From the NCBI GenBank assembly GCA_016712985.1, contig JADJQA010000003.1, forward strand, positions 1 to 64,000: a stretch of 64,000 bases of DNA. Direction: 5' to 3'. Under the pieces are notes generated by a model. The model ran no database searches, had not been told where the DNA came from, and saw only the letters and a program-made list of their open reading frames with translations. How positions within the stretch are numbered: the stretch's first letter is position 1; each line of letters begins with the position of its first letter. The position numbers and the translations under genes were made by a program. Below, piece by piece: positions 53,089 to 63,542 of this stretch. This DNA comes from Sulfuritalea sp. GTDB taxonomy: Bacteria; Pseudomonadota; Gammaproteobacteria; Burkholderiales; Rhodocyclaceae.

Positions 53089-53958
53089 TCAGCGTTTGAT
53101 GCCGGGGCCTTTATAGACCTCGCCGTTGGCGTTGCCGATCATGTAGGTCAGCAAATAGGCGACCGCGTCGGAGGCGTACTTCGGCTGGGGGAAGCGTTGC
53201 TGGCGGAAGCAGTCGCCCATGCGCCACTGGTGGGTGAGCATGACCCCGCCGGTCATCCGATAGCCGGGCCAGCCCTGCACTCCGCTCATCGCGCCCTTGG
53301 GCGTGCTGAGGTTGGGCAGGTTCTGCATGCGGATGCGCTTGCCATCCGAGCCGTGGCAGGTATTGCAGGAGAAGTCGTAGGGGCCGGCACGGTAGGCCGC
53401 CATCTCCTTGCCGATCTCGTAAGCCTCGCGCACTTTCGGGTCCTTGAGCGGCACATCGACCTTCATGCTGCGCGAATGGCCAGCCACGTAGGTCACCAGA
53501 TTGGTGATGTCGGGCGTGAAATTTTCATTCGCGAAAGGCCTCTTGGCGATGTCGTCGAACTTGAACCCCTGCTTTTCGACCATGCACCAGACGATGCGGC
53601 GCTCGGCATCCATCACGGAATCGGCATCGGCGAAGTAGCGCGGCATCTTCACATAGGCGCCCTCGATCTTGCCCACTCCCTGGCCGAGATCACAGCTTTC
53701 GGCGAGCGAGACGTTCTTCGGACCGTGCCGTGATTTCCAGAACTCCTCGCCCTTCGCCTCGAAGAGTTCCGCCGGGTTGCTGTCTTCCATTTCGGCACGA
53801 AACTTCTCGAACTCCAGGGTGGCGGCATCCTTTGCTTCGGCCGTCGGTGCGGGGGCGGCCTGGGCCGCGGGCTTCGCGGCGGGTTTCCTGGGTGTCTGGG
53901 CGAAAACACCACCCATGACCGCCATGGCGCAGAGCGCGCCAATGACGCGATGTTGCAT
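53089..53958 (-). CDS. soxA: Sulfur-oxidation cytochrome SoxA
   Basis: SoxA is a periplasmic c-type cytochrome that conjugates thiosulfate to SoxY through a cysteine persulfide. The 289 residues have a signal peptide, one haem site FSCNTCHGSDGKR, and the catalytic Cys in RMGDCFRQQRFP. The older second haem site has become a disulfide type (AESCDLGQG, IVWCMVEKQG), so this is a monohaem SoxA. Confidence 0.94.
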   Translation of the reverse strand: MQHRVIGALCAMAVMGGVFAQTPRKPAAKPAAQAAPAPTAEAKDAATLEFEKFRAEMEDSNPAELFEAKGEEFWKSRHGPKNVSLAESCDLGQGVGKIEGAYVKMPRYFADADSVMDAERRIVWCMVEKQGFKFDDIAKRPFANENFTPDITNLVTYVAGHSRSMKVDVPLKDPKVREAYEIGKEMAAYRAGPYDFSCNTCHGSDGKRIRMQNLPNLSTPKGAMSGVQGWPGYRMTGGVMLTHQWRMGDCFRQQRFPQPKYASDAVAYLLTYMIGNANGEVYKGPGIKR

Positions 53959-54082
53959 GATCTCCTCCTGTCAGGGCAGGGGGCGCGAGCGTTCCGCGCC
54001 GGTTTTGTTATTGGATAAATCGATGTTTCAGGAAAAATTCGCGCTCGCAATGTCGACCGATAGCGGAGATCGCTGCAACGGT

Positions 54083-54394
54083 TCAGGCAATGGCGGCTTC
54101 GTCGGTTCTCTTGTCGCCCTTGCTGTCAACCCAGTTGACGACAACCTTGTCGCCAGCTTTGGCGCCTTTCATCTTGAAGCCAAAAACCGGGTTGCGTGAC
54201 ACCGAGCCGGCAAGCTGACCATCAACTATCTTCTTGCCGCCTACTTCGACCGCCATGGACTGGATGAAATGCGCCGGGACTGCGTTTCCGGCCGCGTCCT
54301 TGCGCAGGCCGGATTCCATGGGGTGGCTCATCAGGACGCGAATTTCCGCGACATCGCCTTTCATTGTTGCACGAATCTTCATCGGATCTGCCAT
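54083..54394 (-). CDS. soxZ: Sulfur-carrier partner SoxZ
   Basis: The 103-residue Ig-like protein pairs with SoxY. MKIRATMKGDVAEIRVLMSH, FIQSMAVEVGGKKIVDGQLA and NPVFGFKMKGAKAGD are standard. It has no signal peptide and is exported as a complex with Tat-targeted SoxY. A 124-base gap separates it from soxA. Confidence 0.95.
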   Translation of the reverse strand: MADPMKIRATMKGDVAEIRVLMSHPMESGLRKDAAGNAVPAHFIQSMAVEVGGKKIVDGQLAGSVSRNPVFGFKMKGAKAGDKVVVNWVDSKGDKRTDEAAIA

Positions 54395-54477
54395 GGTGTA
54401 TTCCTTTTCTGGTTGCTCTGCCTGACGCCGGCAAGGCCGGCATCAGCTTCCACTGAAACCTGCTGGTCCGGCCCCGA

Positions 54478-54948
54478 TCAGCCGCCGCAGCCGCCGACGG
54501 TGACCTTGACTTCCTTTTGCACCGAGTAGAACTTGCCGTCCGCTTTCGCCAGGGCCCTGACCATCGAAGTCTCGTTCAGCTTGAGGCGCGCCGAAACTTC
54601 CGGCAACGCGCCGTTGGCAAAGTCGAACTGGGCGGAGAGCGGAAACGGGTTCCTCACCACCATGATCACGATCGAACTGGTGTTGGGGATATTGCTGGTG
54701 ACGTCTACCGGCACCACGGCGCCGTTCTCGGCGATGTCCGGAACCTTGATCACCAAGTCCTTGCTTTCGGTCGCTGCTGCGGCACCGATGCCCTTCAGCG
54801 CTGCGGTCGCGTCCTTGGATTCAAATGCGGCCTTGTTCCATTCGGCGGCCAGTACCTGGGTCGGGCGCAAGGCCCCGGTGGCAATCAGTCCGGCAAGCAC
54901 GCCGCTGGCGGTTGCGCCCTTCAGCACGGTTCTGCGGGTTGTGTTCAT
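54478..54948 (-). CDS. soxY: Sulfur carrier SoxY
   Basis: SoxY carries sulfur intermediates on its C-terminal Cys (VTVGGCGG). The 156-residue precursor has a Tat signal (MNTTRRTVLKGATASGV) at the ATG at 54948; the longer reading to 55008 is unlikely. It is the first gene of soxYZAXB. soxCD is absent here, so sulfur would be stored or passed to another pathway unless soxCD lies elsewhere. Confidence 0.95.
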   Translation of the reverse strand: MNTTRRTVLKGATASGVLAGLIATGALRPTQVLAAEWNKAAFESKDATAALKGIGAAAATESKDLVIKVPDIAENGAVVPVDVTSNIPNTSSIVIMVVRNPFPLSAQFDFANGALPEVSARLKLNETSMVRALAKADGKFYSVQKEVKVTVGGCGG

Positions 54949-55093
54949 TGGCTTGCTTTCTCCTCGGGTCGCATGGTTGCTGCTTCGGTCAATGATACAA
55001 AAGGACAAAGCCGCATTGTTAGCCCCTTTGCCCGGCTTGGCAAATCATCACAGGTAATGCGGAAATCAGCGGACCTGATTCAGGGCCGCTGAA

Positions 55094-56988
55094 TCATAGC
55101 TCGACCTGGGTGCCGAGTTCAACGACGCGATTCGTCGGGAGCTGGAAGAACACGGTGGCCGTATCCGCGTTGCGGAACATCCAGATGAACAGCTTTTGTC
55201 GCCACCGGGTCATCGCCGGCACGCGGTTGGGAACAATCGTTTCGCGGCCCAGGAAAAATGATGTTTCCATCATTTCGACCGGCTCCATGCCATGCCCAGC
55301 GCACTCTTCAGGGTCAAAGGAACGTTCGGATCATCCATGAATCCAAAATTGAGGATGACGCGGTAGAAGCCCTCGTTCAGCGCGGCGACCTGCATCCGCT
55401 CTGTCTCGTCTACGTGGGGAATGTCCTGGATATTGACGTTGAGCAGGATCACCCGCTGGTGCAGCACCTTGTTGTGCAGCATGTTGTGCAGCATGGCGCG
55501 AGGTACCCCATCCGGCCTCGTGGTCATGAAGATGCCGGTGCCTGCCACGCGATGCGGGCCACCGTACTGCAGGCTGGCGATGAAGGCGTCAAGCGGAATG
55601 GAGTCCTGCTGAAGCCTCTCGTAGAGCAGGGTGCGGCCACGCTTCCAGGTCGCCATCAGGGTGAATACGCCAAGCCCGAGGGCCAGCGGAAACCACCCGC
55701 CGTCAATCACCTTGATGAGATTGGCCGAGAAGAACGCGAAGTCGACAACAAGGAACAGCGTCAGGAACAGCCCGGCCTGCAACCAGTTCCAGTTCCACAG
55801 CGCGCGCACCACGACAAAGGCAAGCAGGGTGTCGATCATCATGGTCAGGGTCACCGCGATGCCGTAGGCGGAGGCCAGGTTCGACGATGACTTGAAGCCG
55901 AGGACCAGCACGACCACCACCAGCAGCAAGAGCCAGTTGATGTTGGGGATGTAGATCTGCCCTTTTTCACGCTCCGAGGTGAACTTGACCTGGATGCGCG
56001 GACAGTAGCCAAGCTGCATGGCCTGGCTGGTCAGCGAGAACGCGCCCGAAATCACTGCCTGGGAGGCGATGACGGCGGCTGCCGTCGCCAGGCCGACCAT
56101 CGGATACAGCAGTTGATCCGGAACCAGCATGAAGAAGGGATTCTTCACCGCTGCAGGGTTGTCAAGGATCAGCGCGCCCTGTCCGAGGTAATTCAGGTAC
56201 AGGCAGGGAAAGACATACCCCAGCCAGGCCCATTTGATTGGCCGGCGACCAAAGTGCCCCATGTCGGCATACAGCGCTTCGCCGCCGGTTATCGCCAGGA
56301 CCACGGCGCCCAGCGCGAGATAGGCGTGGGAGCGGTTTTCCAGGAAGAAATGCACCGCATACCAGGGATTGATGGCAGCAACGATCGCGGGATGTTTGAG
56401 AATATTCCAGGCGCCGAGCAGGCCCAGCGTGCCGAACCAGAACAGCATTACGGGTCCGAACAGGGCGCCGACGCTGGCCGTGCCTCGCGGCTGAAAGATG
56501 AACAGGCCGCACAGGACAATCACGGCAATCGGCACAACATAGGGTTTGAACATCGGCGTGGCGACTTCCAGCCCTTCGACGGCGGAGAGTACCGACATCG
56601 CGGGTGTGATCACGGCGTCGCCGTAGAACAGCCCCGCGCCAAATATTCCCAGTGCCGACATCAGCCACAGCATCCGTGGTCCGGCGCCGCGGGTGCGCAA
56701 GGCCAGCGATGTCAGCGCCATGATGCCGCCTTCGCCGCGGTTGTCGGCGCGGGTGATGAACATCACGTACTTCAGCGACACCGTGATGGTCAGCGCCCAG
56801 AAGATCAGCGAAAGAATGCCCAGCAGGTTGTCCGGCGTCACCGCCACGGCATGCGGACCGTTGAAGACTTCCTTCATGGTGTAAAGGGGGCTGGTGCCGA
56901 TGTCGCCGTACACCACGCCCATGGCCGCCACGGAGATAGCGGCGAGGCGAGGCTTTGAAATGTCTTGCGGATTGCTGCTCTGCGCCAT
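55094..56988 (-). CDS. kup: Low-affinity potassium transporter Kup
   Basis: Kup is a K+/H+ symporter with 12 inner-membrane helices and a cytoplasmic tail, about 630 residues. Hallmarks are AAMGVVYGDIGTSPLYTMKE, FGAGLFYGDAVITPAMSVLS and ITGGEALYADMGHFG. A base change near 55286 shifts the last 60 residues (METSFFLGRETIVPN ... RVVELGTQVEL) into another frame; rejoining gives the normal C-terminus. The ATG at 56988 (MAQSSNPQD) is chosen over long upstream frames. Confidence 0.94.
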
Positions 56989-57076
56989 CGGCTGATTATA
57001 GGCGTATCGCGAATCGCGAGTTTGTCGGATAATGCGCGCCTCCCGCAGAACATGTTCCTGAACTGCGACACTCCGG

Positions 57077-57161
57077 GCCGGGGTGACGGAATCGGTAGAC
57101 GTAGCGGTCTCAAACACCGCCGCCGCAAGGCATGGGGATTCGACTTCCCCCCCCGGCACCA
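57077..57161 (+). tRNA. tRNA-Leu (CAA)
   Basis: This 85-nt class II tRNA has acceptor GCCGGGG/CCCCGGC, anticodon stem GCGGT/ACCGC with loop CTCAAAC (anticodon CAA), a long variable arm, T-loop TTCGACT and an encoded CCA. Confidence 0.96.
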
Positions 57162-57281
57162 AGAGCCTGCAAGGTGGTCCAGGCAAGACTGGCAATTCAG
57201 GCGCATAACAGCAGCGATGGCTGCATTCCGGATTACACTTGGCGCCCAGTCGGTCTCTTGAGTCTTCACGGAGGGTATGTT

Positions 57282-57983
57282 TTGATTTCGCCGAATCCCG
57301 GAGTGTCATTGACCGTCTTGCGGGCACTGCCGATTTTCGAGAGTCTGGAAGACGAGTCCTTAACGCCGCTGAGCCGGGTGGCGATGCTGCGCCATATCCC
57401 GCGCAATACCGTTGTGCTGCATGCCGGCGACTGTACCGACAACATCTACTTCGTGCTTTCCGGCGTCCTGAAGGTGCAGATCAGCGACGAGGAAGGGCGC
57501 GAGGTCATCCTCTCAATGCTCGGACCGGGGGAACTCTTCGGCGAAATGGGCGTGCTCGACGACCATCCACGGTCGGCGACGGTGTTGGCGGTAGAGTCGA
57601 GCGAATTGGTGATGATCGGCCAGGCGGACTTCAAGCAATGCCTTGCGCGGAACCCCGACGTTTCGCTGTTTATCATGCGCAATCTGACCAAGCGCCTGCG
57701 TCTGGCCGACCGTGCCATCGAGAGTCTCGCGCTGCTCGACGTATATGGACGCGTTGCGCGCCTGCTGCTGGAGGCAGCAGAGATCGTGGACGGGCGCAAG
57801 GTGGTGACGCAAAAGCTCACCAAACAGGATATAGCGAAGATGATCGGCGCTTCGCGCGAGATGGTCAGTCGCGTGATGCGCGATCTAACGATCCAGGGAC
57901 ACATCCAGGAGCGCAACGGTCAATTGATCCTGGCCGACCTGGCGGCGTTCAAGCGCCATGGCGACGCGGACGCGGCAAGCTAG
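57282..57983 (+). CDS. CRP/FNR-family transcription regulator
   Basis: This 233-residue regulator has a cNMP-binding domain (NIYFVLSGVLKVQISDEEGR, GPGELFGEMGVLDDHPRSATV) and a C-terminal HTH (LTKQDIAKMIGASREMVSRVM). The phosphate-binding-cassette pattern G-E-x-G-x-L-D-x-x-P-R-S-A-T resembles cAMP-binding CRP; FNR cysteines are absent. It probably starts at the TTG at 57282, six bases after GGAGGG. The nearby ATG at 57277 is out of frame, so an indel there is also possible. Confidence 0.85.
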   Translation: MISPNPGVSLTVLRALPIFESLEDESLTPLSRVAMLRHIPRNTVVLHAGDCTDNIYFVLSGVLKVQISDEEGREVILSMLGPGELFGEMGVLDDHPRSATVLAVESSELVMIGQADFKQCLARNPDVSLFIMRNLTKRLRLADRAIESLALLDVYGRVARLLLEAAEIVDGRKVVTQKLTKQDIAKMIGASREMVSRVMRDLTIQGHIQERNGQLILADLAAFKRHGDADAAS

Positions 57984-58127
57984 GCGCAGCGGATTGCGCG
58001 GCGCGCTGACGCCGGCGGACGAGGCATAGCGCTCTGCTACTATTCGCGCCGGTCACTGGAAGACTGGCAGCCTGCTGCGTGATGCGCGGCAATCAATCTG
58101 CAGCAATTCTCGCTCCTCGTAATCCTG

Positions 58128-59157
58128 ATGCCCCTTACACTCGCCGATTTCGATTACGCGCTGCCTGCGGATCTGGTTGCCCAGGCGCCCTTGTCAACGC
58201 GATCGGCAAGTCGTTTGCTGGTGCTGGACGGCAATTGCCGCACGGATGCTGATTTTGTTGACTTGCCGCAGTGCTTGCGCGCGGGCGACCTGCTGGTGCT
58301 GAATGACAGTCGGGTGTTGCATGCCCGTCTTTTGGGCCGCAAGGAGAGCGGGGGCCGGGTCGAAGTTCTGGTGGAACGTTTGCTGGATCACCACGTAGTG
58401 CTGGCGCAGGTGCGGGCCAGCAAATCGCTGCGGCCGGGCAGCCGCCTTTGGCTTGAGGATGCGCTCGATGTGGAGGTGCTGGAGCGCTCGGGCGAGTTTT
58501 TTTCAGTTGCGGTTTTCGGGCGAGGCTGCCGAGCTGCTTGAAAGTCACGGCCGCCTGCCACTCCCTCCCTATGTCTTGCGTGCGGCGGACGCGGCCGATG
58601 AAGTTCGCTACCAGACGGTTTATGCGCGAAACCCGGGTTCGGTGGCTGCACCCACTGCCGGTCTGCACTTCGACGAGAAGCTGCTAACGAGCCTTGGCGA
58701 AAAGGGCGTCGGCATCGCCTGCGTCACCTTGCACGTGGGCGCCGGTACCTTCCAGCCGGTGCGGATCAGCGAATTGGCGGAGCATCGCATGCACACCGAG
58801 CGCTACGTGCTGCCGCAAGCCACAGCGGATGCGGTTGCCGCCGCCAGGGCACGCGGCGGGCGTATTGTGGCGGTCGGCACCACTTCCCTGCGGGCTCTGG
58901 AATCGGCCGCAACGGTAGATGGTCTGAGAGTCGGCGCCGGCGAGACGGCGCTGTTCGTCATTCCGGGTTTTGAGTTTCGCGTGGTGGACATGCTGATCAC
59001 CAATTTCCACCTGCCTAAATCAACCTTGCTGATGCTGGTTTCTGCTTTTGGCGGCATGGATGACGTTCGCGCTGCCTACCAGCATGCGGTCTCCGCTCGC
59101 TATCGCTTCTTCAGCTATGGGGACGCCATGCTGCTGCACCGGGCGTCGCGGAAATGA
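58128..59157 (+). CDS. queA: S-adenosylmethionine:tRNA ribosyltransferase-isomerase QueA
   Basis: QueA makes epoxyqueuosine in tRNA. About 344 residues are encoded: DFDYALPADLVAQAPLSTRS, VLNDSRVLHARLLG, ARNPGSVAAPTAGLHFDEKL, THLHVGAGTFQPV-type CVTLHVGAGTFQPV and MLITNFHLPKSTLLML. A length change in the T-run near 58500 breaks the frame. Repeat copy 9 occupies the position of the usual S-G-E-T-D loop and reads R-V-G-A-G-E-T-A. The stop overlaps the tgt start. Confidence 0.94.
58926..58952 (+). repeat. Dispersed AGTCGGCGCY repeat, copy 9 (inside queA)
   Basis: This full consensus match reads R-V-G-A-G-E-T-A in the queA frame and is extended by CGGCGCTG, which can pair with the first half. Confidence 0.75.
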
Positions 59158-60263
59158 AGTTTGAACTGCTCGCCACCGACGGTGCGGCGCGACGCGGACA
59201 GTTGACGCTGGCCCACGGCGCGGCGCCAACACCGACTTTCATGCCGGTCGGCACCTATGGCACGGTCAAGGCCATGGCGCCGGACGAGCTGCTCGGCATG
59301 GGTACTTCCATTGTGCTCGGTAATACCTTTCACCTCTGGTTGCGGCCAGGGTTGGAGGTGGTCGCCGCGCATGGCGGACTACACCGCTTTATGGGCTGGA
59401 ATGGCCCGATCCTGACCGACTCGGGGCTTCCAGGTGTTCTCGCTGGGCGATCTGCGCAAGATCGGAGAGGAGGGCGTCAAGTTCGCCTCGCCGATCAACG
59501 GCGACCGGCTGTTGCTGACGCCGGAAGAGTCGATGCGCATTCAGCATGTGTTGAATGCCGACGTGGTGATGATCTTCGACGAATGCACCCCCTATCCCGC
59601 GGACCAGGCAGTTGCCGCGGAATCGATGCGCCTCAGTTTGCGCTGGGCGCGGCGTTCGCGCGATGCGCACGATCGCTTGCTGAATTCAAACGCCTTGTTC
59701 GGGATCGTGCAGGGCGGCATGCATGAGGCGTTGCGCGATGAATCGCTGGCGGCGCTGGTCGATATCGGTTTCGACGGCTTCGCCATCGGCGGTTTGTCGG
59801 TAGGTGAACCCAAGGAGGAGTTTTCGTGGATCCTCGCATACCCGCACCGCGCCTGCCGGCTGACAGGCCGCGCTACCTGATGGGAGTCGGCACGCCGGAG
59901 GACCTGGTCTATGCGGTGGGTCAGGGTATCGACATGTTCGACTGCGTGATGCCGACGCGCAATGCCCGCAACGGCTGGCTGTTTACCCGCCATGGCGACG
60001 TCAAGATCAAGAATGCGCGGCACAAGACCGATACCCGGCCGCTCGACGAGACCTGTGGCTGCTACACCTGCAGCAATTTCACGCGCGCTTATCTGCATCA
60101 TCTGCATCGTGTCGGCGAAATCCTCGCGGCGCGGCTCAATACCATCCACAACCTGTTCTATTACCAGACGCTGATGGGCGAAATGCGCGACGCCATCGAA
60201 CAGGGCGACTTTTCCGGGTTTCGCCAGCGCTTTAGCCGGGGGCGGGCCGGTGCGCAGGTATAA
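59154..60263 (+). CDS. tgt: tRNA-guanine transglycosylase Tgt
   Basis: Tgt swaps guanine 34 for preQ1 in queuosine tRNAs. About 370 residues: LGNTFHLWLRPGLEVV, the nucleophile regions LTDSG/FQVFSLG and MPTRNARNG, and the zinc site CGCYTCSNFTRAYLHH. Two indels, near 59425 (the G-G of DSGGFQVF) and near 59845, split it into three frames. It is translationally coupled to queA. Confidence 0.94.
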
Positions 60264-60299
60264 TTCGCCGGTTCCGTTTGACATTCCTGGAGACTTATT

Positions 60300-60591
60300 G
60301 TGCTGATTTCAAATGCTTACGCGCAGGCGGCTGGCGCCGCCTCCGATCCCATGGGCGGCCTGATGGGCATGCTGCCGATTCTTCTGATGTTTGTCGTGCT
60401 GTGGTTTGTGATGATTCGGCCGCAGATGAAGAAGGCCAAGGAGCAGCAGAAAATGGTCAGCGAACTGGCCAAGGGCGATGAAGTGGTCACCCAGGGCGGG
60501 ATCGCCGGCCGCATCGCCAAAGTGGGCGAAAACTACCTGAGCCTGGAAGTCGCCGAAGGCAATGCCCAAGGGCACGCTGAAGAATCTTTAA
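60300..60591 (+). CDS. yajC: Preprotein translocase auxiliary subunit YajC, internally shortened
   Basis: YajC is a single-helix partner of SecDF. The N-terminus MLISNAYAQAAG, helix MGMLPILLMFVVLWFVMI, RPQMKKAKEQQKM and GDEVVTQGGIAGRI are intact. After LEVAEG the usual 12-20 residues of the C-terminal strand are missing, and a neighbouring frame gives the normal ending MPKGTLKNL and TAA at 60589-60591. As written the frame runs to 60659. This is a small deletion with a frame change, real or from assembly. The start is a GTG at 60300. Confidence 0.85.
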
Positions 60592-60655
60592 AGGGGCAGG
60601 AACCAGGGCAAGCCCTCCGTCCCTTTCTCCCTTCCCCTTTCCCTTTGTCGATCGA

Positions 60656-62533
60656 ATGAATCGCTATCCCCTCTGGAAAAACGCCACGGTGCTGATCGCC
60701 GTGGTGCTCGGACTGCTCTATACACTGCCCAACTTTTTTGGCGAAGCGCCTGCCGTTCAGGTGGCCAGCGTCAAGTCGACGCACAAGATCGACGCCAAAC
60801 TGATGGCCCAGGTGGCAGAAGCGCTGAAGACCGCATCGATTGTCCCGCAAGGCATCGTGCTCGACCTTAACAGCATCCGCGTGCGTCTGGCCGACACCGA
60901 TACCCAGCTAAAGGCCAGGGACGTCATCGAGAAGGCGCTCAATCCGGTTGCCGCGGACGCGACCTACAGCGTGGCGCTGAACCTCGTGTCGGATTCTCCG
61001 AACTGGCTGACCGCGATCCACGCCTTGCCAATGTATCTCGGGCTGGATCTGCGCGGTGGTGTGCATTTCCTGCTACGGGTGGACATGCAGGGCGCGCTGA
61101 CCAAGCGTCTCGATTCGATCAGCGCCGATTTGCGCGGGCTGTTGCGTGACAAGAACATCCGGCATGGCGGCATCAGCCGCGAAGGTCAGAGTCTGGCGAT
61201 TCGCTTCCGCGACGCGGGAATCCGCGACAATGCGCGCGGCCTGCTGGCGGACAACCAGCCCGACCTCCTGCTGGTTGATGCCCAGGAGGGGCCGGATCTC
61301 AAGCTGGTGGCGACTCTCAAGCCTGCGGCGCAGAAGCGCATTCAGGAGTTTGCGGTCAAGCAGAACATCACCACCTTGCACAATCGCATCAACGAACTCG
61401 GCGTCGCCGAGCCGGTCATTCAGCAGCAGGGAACGGACCGGATCGTGGTGCAGTTGCCGGGGGTGCAGGACACCGCCAAGGCCAAAGACATTCTCGGCCG
61501 CACCGCAACACTGGAAGTGCGCATGGTCGATGATGATGCCAGTGCCAGTCCCGGCATCATGGAGCAGGCGGCGGCCGGTCAGCCGCCGGCCGGCACGGAA
61601 TACTATGTCGAGCGCGGCGGCCGCGGCCTGCTCGTCAAGAAGCAGGTGGTCCTGACCGGCGAGCGCCTGACCGATGCCCAGCCTGGCTTCGACAACCAGA
61701 CCCATGAAGCGGCGGTGCATTTGTCGCTTGATTCGGCCGGCGCAAGGATCTTCAAGGACGTGACGCGCGACAACGTGGGTAAGCGTATGGCCATCTTGCT
61801 GATCGAAAAGGGCAAGGGCGAGGTGGTTACGGCTCCGGTAATCCGTTCCGAGATCGGTGGTGGCCGAGTGCAGATTTCCGGGCGCATGACGACGATGGAA
61901 GCCAACGATGTCGCCCTTCTGCTACGGGCTGGCTCACTTGCGGCGCCGATGGAAATCATCGAGGAGCGGACCATCGGGCCCAGTCTCGGCGCCGACAACA
62001 TCGCCAAGGGTTTCAACTCGACGCTGTGGGGTTTTTCGGCGATTTCGGTGTTCATGATCGCCTACTACCTGTTGTTCGGCGCGGTTTCGGTGATTGCGCT
62101 TTCGGCCAACCTGCTGTTTCTGGTCGCCCTGCTGTCCTTGTTGCAGGCGACGCTGACGCTGCCGGGCATCGCGGCCATAGCCCTGACGCTGGGCATGGCC
62201 ATTGATGCCAACGTGCTGATCAACGAGCGCGTGCGCGACGAACTGCGCAACGGCAGCACGCCGCAGGCGGCCATCACGGCCGGCTATGAGCGGGCCTGGG
62301 CGACCATTCTCGATTCCAACGTGACCACTCTGATTGCCGGTATCGCGCTGCTGATCTTTGGTTCCGGTCCGGTCCGTGGTTTCGCCGTGGTGCATTGCCT
62401 CGGCATCATGACTTCGATCTTCAGCTCCGTGGTGGTTTCGCGGGCACTGGTGAATCTCATCTACGGTCGTCGGCGCAAGCTGCTGGCCCTAAGCATCGGC
62501 CAGGTCTGGAAGCCCGGCCTCGGCACCAAGTAG
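60656..62533 (+). CDS. secD: Protein translocase subunit SecD
   Basis: SecD uses the proton gradient with SecF to pull exported proteins through SecYEG. The 625 residues include the first helix (ATVLIAVVLGLLYTLPNFFG), P1 domain with LGLDLRGGVHFLLRV, the P4 region, and five C-terminal helices with LTLGMAIDANVLINERVRDE, the RND-type D-A-N motif. The frame is intact. Confidence 0.96.
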   Translation: MNRYPLWKNATVLIAVVLGLLYTLPNFFGEAPAVQVASVKSTHKIDAKLMAQVAEALKTASIVPQGIVLDLNSIRVRLADTDTQLKARDVIEKALNPVAADATYSVALNLVSDSPNWLTAIHALPMYLGLDLRGGVHFLLRVDMQGALTKRLDSISADLRGLLRDKNIRHGGISREGQSLAIRFRDAGIRDNARGLLADNQPDLLLVDAQEGPDLKLVATLKPAAQKRIQEFAVKQNITTLHNRINELGVAEPVIQQQGTDRIVVQLPGVQDTAKAKDILGRTATLEVRMVDDDASASPGIMEQAAAGQPPAGTEYYVERGGRGLLVKKQVVLTGERLTDAQPGFDNQTHEAAVHLSLDSAGARIFKDVTRDNVGKRMAILLIEKGKGEVVTAPVIRSEIGGGRVQISGRMTTMEANDVALLLRAGSLAAPMEIIEERTIGPSLGADNIAKGFNSTLWGFSAISVFMIAYYLLFGAVSVIALSANLLFLVALLSLLQATLTLPGIAAIALTLGMAIDANVLINERVRDELRNGSTPQAAITAGYERAWATILDSNVTTLIAGIALLIFGSGPVRGFAVVHCLGIMTSIFSSVVVSRALVNLIYGRRRKLLALSIGQVWKPGLGTK

Positions 62534-62542
62534 GGGAAAGCC

Positions 62543-63505
62543 ATGGAATTCTTCCGCATCAGAAAAGACATTCCCTTCATGCGCCACGCGCTGGTGTTCA
62601 ACGTGATTTCCCTGATGACCTTTCTGCTGGCCGTGTTCTTCCTGGCCTACAAGGGACTGCACTTCTCCATCGAGTTCACCGGTGGCACCCTGCTCGAAGT
62701 GAGCTATGCCCAGGCTCCCGACCTGGACAAGTTGCGCAAGCAGATGGAGGTGGACGGATTTACCGATACGCAGGTGCAGAATTTCGGTTCCTCAAGCGAC
62801 GTTTTGATCCGCGTGCCCTTGTCAAAGGATGCAGAGACTTCAAAAGTGGGCGAGCGCGTCATGGCCTCGCTGGCAAAAGTAGACGCTGGCGGTGCCGTGG
62901 CGGACCCAGGAATGGTAGCTGTTCCCACCCTCAAGCGCGTCGAGTTCGTCGGTCCGCAGGTGGGCAAGGAACTGGCGGCCGACGGGGCCCTGGCGCTGCT
63001 ACTGGTGGTCTGCGGCATCGTGCTCTACCTGGCGATGCGTTTCGAGTGGCGCTTCGCCATTTCCGCCATTATCGCCAACCTGCATGACGTGATAATCATC
63101 CTGGGTTTCTTCGCGCTGTTCCAGTGGGAATTTTCCCTGCCGGTACTGGCGGCCGTATTGGCGGTGCTGGGCTATTCGGTCAACGAGTCGGTGGTGGTGT
63201 TCGATCGCGTGCGCGAAACCTTCAAGAAGAAGCGCGGCATGACGACGCCGCAGGTGCTCGATCACGCCATCACCAGCACGATCTCGCGCACCATCATCAC
63301 CCACGGTTCAACCCAGATGATGGTGACCTCGATGCTGGTCTTTGGCGGGCCCGCGCTCCACTACTTTGCCTTGGCCCTGACCATCGGCATTCTTTTCGGG
63401 ATTTACTCATCCGTCCTGGTGGCCAGTCCGCTGGTGATGTGGATGGGGGTTTCCCGTGAGCAGTTCATCCAGACCAAGGTCGAGAAACAGGAAGCCGTGG
63501 TGTAG
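62543..63505 (+). CDS. secF: Protein translocase subunit SecF
   Basis: SecF is the partner of SecD. The 320 residues have a first helix, IEFTGGTLLEVSYAQ, and the RND motif VLGYSVNESVVVFDRVRETF. Near residue 115-130 (AKVDAGGAVADPGM) there are extra residues before LKRVEFVGPQVG. They slightly recall the dispersed repeat but match poorly. Confidence 0.95.
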   Translation: MEFFRIRKDIPFMRHALVFNVISLMTFLLAVFFLAYKGLHFSIEFTGGTLLEVSYAQAPDLDKLRKQMEVDGFTDTQVQNFGSSSDVLIRVPLSKDAETSKVGERVMASLAKVDAGGAVADPGMVAVPTLKRVEFVGPQVGKELAADGALALLLVVCGIVLYLAMRFEWRFAISAIIANLHDVIIILGFFALFQWEFSLPVLAAVLAVLGYSVNESVVVFDRVRETFKKKRGMTTPQVLDHAITSTISRTIITHGSTQMMVTSMLVFGGPALHYFALALTIGILFGIYSSVLVASPLVMWMGVSREQFIQTKVEKQEAVV

Positions 63506-63542
63506 CAGAACGGCGGTGTTTGTTACTGCCGCGCGAACCGGG

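Noticed and set aside
62875..62915. Repeat copy in secF (A-K-V-D-A-G-G-A-V)
   Set aside because: The protein resembles the repeat peptide but the DNA matches poorly over the core.
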